Assembly: GCF_008329535.1 (NCBI RefSeq)
Contig: NZ_NPKR01000012.1
Span: 1 to 64,000 of the forward strand
Length of the DNA stretch: 64,000 nt
Source: Mycolicibacterium sp. P1-18
Lineage (GTDB): Bacteria > Actinomycetota > Actinomycetes > Mycobacteriales > Mycobacteriaceae
Reading direction: 5' to 3'
The notes under the pieces are model-generated. The model saw only the letters and a list, made by a program, of their open reading frames with translations, made no database searches and was not told where the DNA came from. Of the stretch, positions 60,961 through 64,000 are shown piece by piece (the first letter of the stretch is position 1; each line of letters starts with the position of its first letter). Both the position numbers and the translations under genes were made by a program.

Positions 60961-62715
60961 TCAGCCCAAGGCCGACGCCAGTGCCCGTTGCATGTCGTCG
61001 GCGCTGACCACCAGCATCGTCGGATCGGCCTCGGCTCTGCTTGCCAGCTCGGCCGGAGCGATCGTGTGCAGACGGCGAGCGCGTTCCCGTTTGCAGGCGA
61101 TGATCACCTTGCGGGCGTACCGACCGTTGCCGGCCACGTCGAGCGCCGTGCCGGAATCGACTGCAGTGGAGCGCAATCGACCGGCCTCGGCGCTGAGCAG
61201 CGGCCAGGCGTCCTCGGCGATGGCGATCTTCTCCTTGGCCGCGATGTGCCGACCGATCTCGACGATCTCGCCGGCGGTGTAACTGGTGAAGGTCAGCGTG
61301 AAGTGAAAGCGGGACGCCAGTCCGGGATTGGCCGCCATGAAGCGGCGCATCTCGGTGGGATACCCGGCGACGATCACCACGAGTTGGTCGCGGAAGTCTT
61401 CCATGTACTTCAGTAGGGTGTTGATCGCGTCCTTGCCGAAGGAATGCCCTTCGTGTTCGGGAACCAGACGGTAGGCCTCGTCGATGAACAGCACCCCGCC
61501 GAAGGCGGATTCGCAGACTTCCTTCATCCGCTGCGCGGTCTGCGAGACGTACCCGACGACGAGGTCCTCCTCGGTGACCTCCACGACGTCGGGCCGCTGA
61601 ATCTTGCCCAAGCCGAAGAGGATTTCGGCGACGATGCGGGCGAAACTGGTCTTCGCCGTTCCCGGCGGACCTTCGAGCACCATGTGGTTCTCGTTGGTCG
61701 AGGAGGTCTCCTCGCCCTGGGCTGCCAGCAGCTGGTCGATTTGAATCTCGGTGCGCCACACTGCGATTTGTTCCTTGGGCCCGTCGAGTCCGATCAGTTC
61801 GTCCAACCGGGCCTGCGCGCGTTCGAGGACGCCGTGCTGTTCTTCGGCCAACGTGACGGCAGCCCGTTGTTCGCGGCTGGTCTCAGTAGACGGATCCCAC
61901 TTGTTGGTGCGCGTGCCGATGGTGTCGGCGTCGGTGACGATCAGTCGGTAGGACGGGTTGTCCAGTGCCTGCCGCGCGGCGTCGAGGAGACGGCCGTCGA
62001 CGGTGGCGGCGGCGAAGGCCGCGCGGGCTGCGTCCTCCTCCCCCAGTTCGCGCAGGCACCACCCCTTGGTCAGCGCTGCGTCGGCCGCGACGTACGGGTT
62101 GGCCGTGGAGATTCGTTCGGCGATGTCGACGGCGGCTTGGAACTGCCCGAGGCTGGCGGTGGCCGCCGCCGACAGCGCGGCGGTCGCGTCGGTGACCGCG
62201 TCGAGCACGTAGGTGGTGTGTGCGGGCGGGGACACGGCGGTGTGGGCCCGGACGTCGTGCCACCGGCGGGTCTGATGGAACAGGGCCGCGGTCAGGAACT
62301 GATGCCATTGGGCGGCTTGGCTGTCGGTGCGGACGACGTCGTCGTCCAGGACGTCGGCGGCGTCGTCGTAGCGGTGCTCGGTGATGAGCCGGCTGGCATA
62401 GGCCAGTGCAATGGTGGCACGCGACCACACCGGCAGTGTCAGATAGAGCGGCGCCTTCACCTGCGCGTACAGCTCGCCGTCGTTGAGTCCGATGCGCCGG
62501 GTCTCGCGGTACAACGCGCGGGAGTGCGCGTGCGCGCTGGCCAAGGTTTCGACCTCGTGGTCGCCGCACGCCAGCCGGCCGAGCCAGGCGTCTGACATGA
62601 CCGGACTCTGGTCGGTGATCTGACGGAACGTGGCAAGGGCGCGCGGCACGTCGCCGGCACGGTAGCTGTCCAGTGCGGCGTCGAACGCGCGTCGCTGCTC
62701 GGTCGGCGAGGTCAT
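60961..62715 (-). CDS. eccA: EccA-type AAA+ ATPase
   Basis: A 584-residue protein. The N-terminal ~280 residues are TPR-like helices (ALDSYRAGDVPRALATFRQI, LGQFQAAVDIAERISTANPY). The C-terminal CbbX-type AAA+ domain has Walker A EGPPGTAKTS (~352), GYVSQTAQRMKEV, Walker B GGVLFIDEAY (~408) and the FHFTLTF region. EccA proteins disassemble EspG-substrate complexes in ESX systems. ATG at 62715 was chosen for an AGGAG site and the TPR start; about 40 further open codons upstream look non-coding. The gene lies next to conjugation genes, some 54 kb away from eccC. Confidence 0.88.
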   Translation of the reverse strand: MTSPTEQRRAFDAALDSYRAGDVPRALATFRQITDQSPVMSDAWLGRLACGDHEVETLASAHAHSRALYRETRRIGLNDGELYAQVKAPLYLTLPVWSRATIALAYASRLITEHRYDDAADVLDDDVVRTDSQAAQWHQFLTAALFHQTRRWHDVRAHTAVSPPAHTTYVLDAVTDATAALSAAATASLGQFQAAVDIAERISTANPYVAADAALTKGWCLRELGEEDAARAAFAAATVDGRLLDAARQALDNPSYRLIVTDADTIGTRTNKWDPSTETSREQRAAVTLAEEQHGVLERAQARLDELIGLDGPKEQIAVWRTEIQIDQLLAAQGEETSSTNENHMVLEGPPGTAKTSFARIVAEILFGLGKIQRPDVVEVTEEDLVVGYVSQTAQRMKEVCESAFGGVLFIDEAYRLVPEHEGHSFGKDAINTLLKYMEDFRDQLVVIVAGYPTEMRRFMAANPGLASRFHFTLTFTSYTAGEIVEIGRHIAAKEKIAIAEDAWPLLSAEAGRLRSTAVDSGTALDVAGNGRYARKVIIACKRERARRLHTIAPAELASRAEADPTMLVVSADDMQRALASALG

Positions 62716-62852
62716 CGGGTCGCGGTGCTCCTGGATCGGAATTGGCGTTGAGCTAAACGGTAACTGGTCGCACCGGGTGCCTAGAGCGCTGATTTCGGCG
62801 CATTCGTCGGCGCGGGAATCCTTCGCTGAGCGCAAGCCTCCGCATCACGGCT

Positions 62853-64000
62853 TCAACGACGGCGCATGTCCCGGGCGCCGCGGAGTTCGTCGAGGTAGGG
62901 CACGAAGTCGCTCCACTCGATCAGTTCGACCAGGCGACCCGGCGTGCCGCGCACCAGGAGCCGCGCCTGCCCCACGTTGCGAGGGCTGAGCTCTTCGGGT
63001 TCGAGCGCGTTGCCGAAGTCCCCGGTCGTGGCGGCGCTGTCATGATTGTGGTCATAGGACTGGCGGCTGCGGGTCGTCTTGCCGGCCCAGAACGCGGCCG
63101 CGCGCATCAGCTCTTCCTCGTGGGCGCCGTACATGATGAGCGTCGCAGGGACGACGTCGCGGATCGCGCGCCCCTGCAACGCCCCGTACACCACGTCGAG
63201 CTGTGAACTGGCCTGTGCAGCAGCACATATGGCCACGCCCAACCCGCGTGCCTCGGCGAAGTATTGCAGGATCTTGGGCAGCGGAGTGTTGGGGAGTTCG
63301 TCGAGGAACATGCCCACCTGCGGATACTGCTCCCACTGAGCGACTTTCAGCCGCTGCCGGCGAATCAGCTGTTCCATCAACGTCACCGCCAGCGGTGCCA
63401 CGGTGCCGTCGGACGGTGAGAGCACGTACAGCGTCGCGGCGGCGTCGTCGAGGAAGGCCGGGTCCAGCGGTGGCAGGGTCCGGTCGCGGGTAGAGGTCCG
63501 CAGCCATGCCGTCAGGGACTTGGTGACCGTCATCTTGACCGAGTCGCGTTGCTTGTCGACCATCGCCAGGACGCCCCGCACCCGGGCCTCGAACAACGGA
63601 TTGTCCGTCCACAGCGCCGCGGTCACCCACGACGGGTCGGTGCTGACTTGCACTCCGTGCGGCCATGATTGAGGGGTGCTGACGTCCTCGGCGGCCTCGA
63701 GCACCCACGGCATGCCTCGGCCGGTGGCGGCTGGACTGGCGGCGTACAGCAGGCAGGTCAAGGGCGCGAAGGCCAGGTTCTCCCACATGCCGTTGTCGGC
63801 CGCGGGACGGGCCTGGGCGCCGCCGAACCCAACCGAGGACATGCTCAACAACGTCTCGGCGGAGGCTTGCGCGTCCTCCAAGGTTTCGATCAGCGCGGTC
63901 GGGTCGTAGCGGCATGGGACGAAGTCGCGGGGATAGGTCGGCGGGGTGATGGGTCGCAGGTCCACCAACATCGCCGACCCCCAGCGCCGCGACGCCACCA
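62853..64000 (-). CDS. Coupling-protein-like ATPase (TraD/VirD4 type), C-terminal part
   Basis: The gene enters from the right edge; about 382 codons are inside and the start is not. The Walker B-like strand PQVGMFLDELPNTPLPK, then AEARGLGVAICAAAQASSQL and a late GKTTRSRQSYDHNHD resemble the C-terminal half of VirD4/TraG coupling ATPases, in which FLDEL and a Q-rich strand are hallmarks. Walker A would lie beyond the window. Coupling proteins bring the relaxase-DNA complex to the type IV channel. It is followed 137 bp downstream by eccA. Confidence 0.75.
   Translation of the reverse strand, partial: VASRRWGSAMLVDLRPITPPTYPRDFVPCRYDPTALIETLEDAQASAETLLSMSSVGFGGAQARPAADNGMWENLAFAPLTCLLYAASPAATGRGMPWVLEAAEDVSTPQSWPHGVQVSTDPSWVTAALWTDNPLFEARVRGVLAMVDKQRDSVKMTVTKSLTAWLRTSTRDRTLPPLDPAFLDDAAATLYVLSPSDGTVAPLAVTLMEQLIRRQRLKVAQWEQYPQVGMFLDELPNTPLPKILQYFAEARGLGVAICAAAQASSQLDVVYGALQGRAIRDVVPATLIMYGAHEEELMRAAAFWAGKTTRSRQSYDHNHDSAATTGDFGNALEPEELSPRNVGQARLLVRGTPGRLVELIEWSDFVPYLDELRGARDMRRR

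Noticed and set aside
1..64000. CRISPR arrays, tRNA or rRNA genes
   Set aside because: I saw no spaced short repeats, no cloverleaf with the conserved TTC loop, and no rRNA-like conserved stretch. A tRNA scan would be decisive.

Overview
The window looks like part of a mycobacterial conjugative megaplasmid. GC content is high, coding is dense, and GTG starts are common. The genes are almost exclusively mycobacterial: PE, PPE, WXG100, EspG, EccC, EccA, EspB-like and EspC-like proteins of type VII (ESX) secretion, two WhiB proteins and an Lsr2. A MobF relaxase and the end of a type IV coupling-protein-like gene lie at the right edge. Mycobacterial plasmids of the pRAW type are known to need both an ESX system and a type IV system for conjugation, and this layout fits that class. 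EccB, EccD, EccE and the mycosin are not in the window and presumably lie beyond its edges. Plasmid identity is an inference from gene content.

Layout. 1-6.9 kb: ESX core on the minus strand, eccC-PE-PPE-esxB-esxA-espG. 7-9 kb: a small membrane protein and a possible immunity protein. 9.3-17.2 kb: two related ESX-associated modules facing each other around a MinD/EspI-like ATPase, then a membrane protein. 17.3-18.7 kb: a RES toxin with its antitoxin. 19-24.8 kb: a Pro-rich membrane protein, a 16-bp hairpin between convergent genes, and a tight six-gene operon with EspB-like, EspC-like, YbaB-like and PAGQ-domain proteins. 25-29.7 kb: a decayed island with AraC, LysR, dehydrogenase and PPOX remnants, including a duplication that decayed differently in each copy. 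29.9-40.6 kb: two peptidoglycan hydrolases sharing one N-terminal module, a secreted pair, and accessory genes (DUF429, a c-di-GMP enzyme, a ketosynthase, a diguanylate cyclase). 40.7-42.6 kb: regulators (Xre, WhiB, Lsr2). 43-47.6 kb: a 1509-residue CheB-CheR-PAS-GGDEF-EAL protein. 48-56.8 kb: plasmid housekeeping and hypothetical genes (ParB-like, NrdH-like, DnaB-N-like, WhiB) and a broken IS110. 56.8-64 kb: relaxase with a C-rich leader, a ComF-like phosphoribosyltransferase, EccA, and a coupling-protein-like gene that leaves the window.

The strongest unifying signal is regulatory. At least six ESX-associated transcription units start with the same apparent promoter: a TGGTGC-like box, 22-23 bases, a TANNNT -10 element, and in most cases a start codon only 6-7 bases later, which implies leaderless mRNA. 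The two peptidoglycan hydrolase genes carry a related version. This suggests one dedicated regulon covering the ESX apparatus, its putative substrates and wall hydrolases. The relaxase does not show the box.
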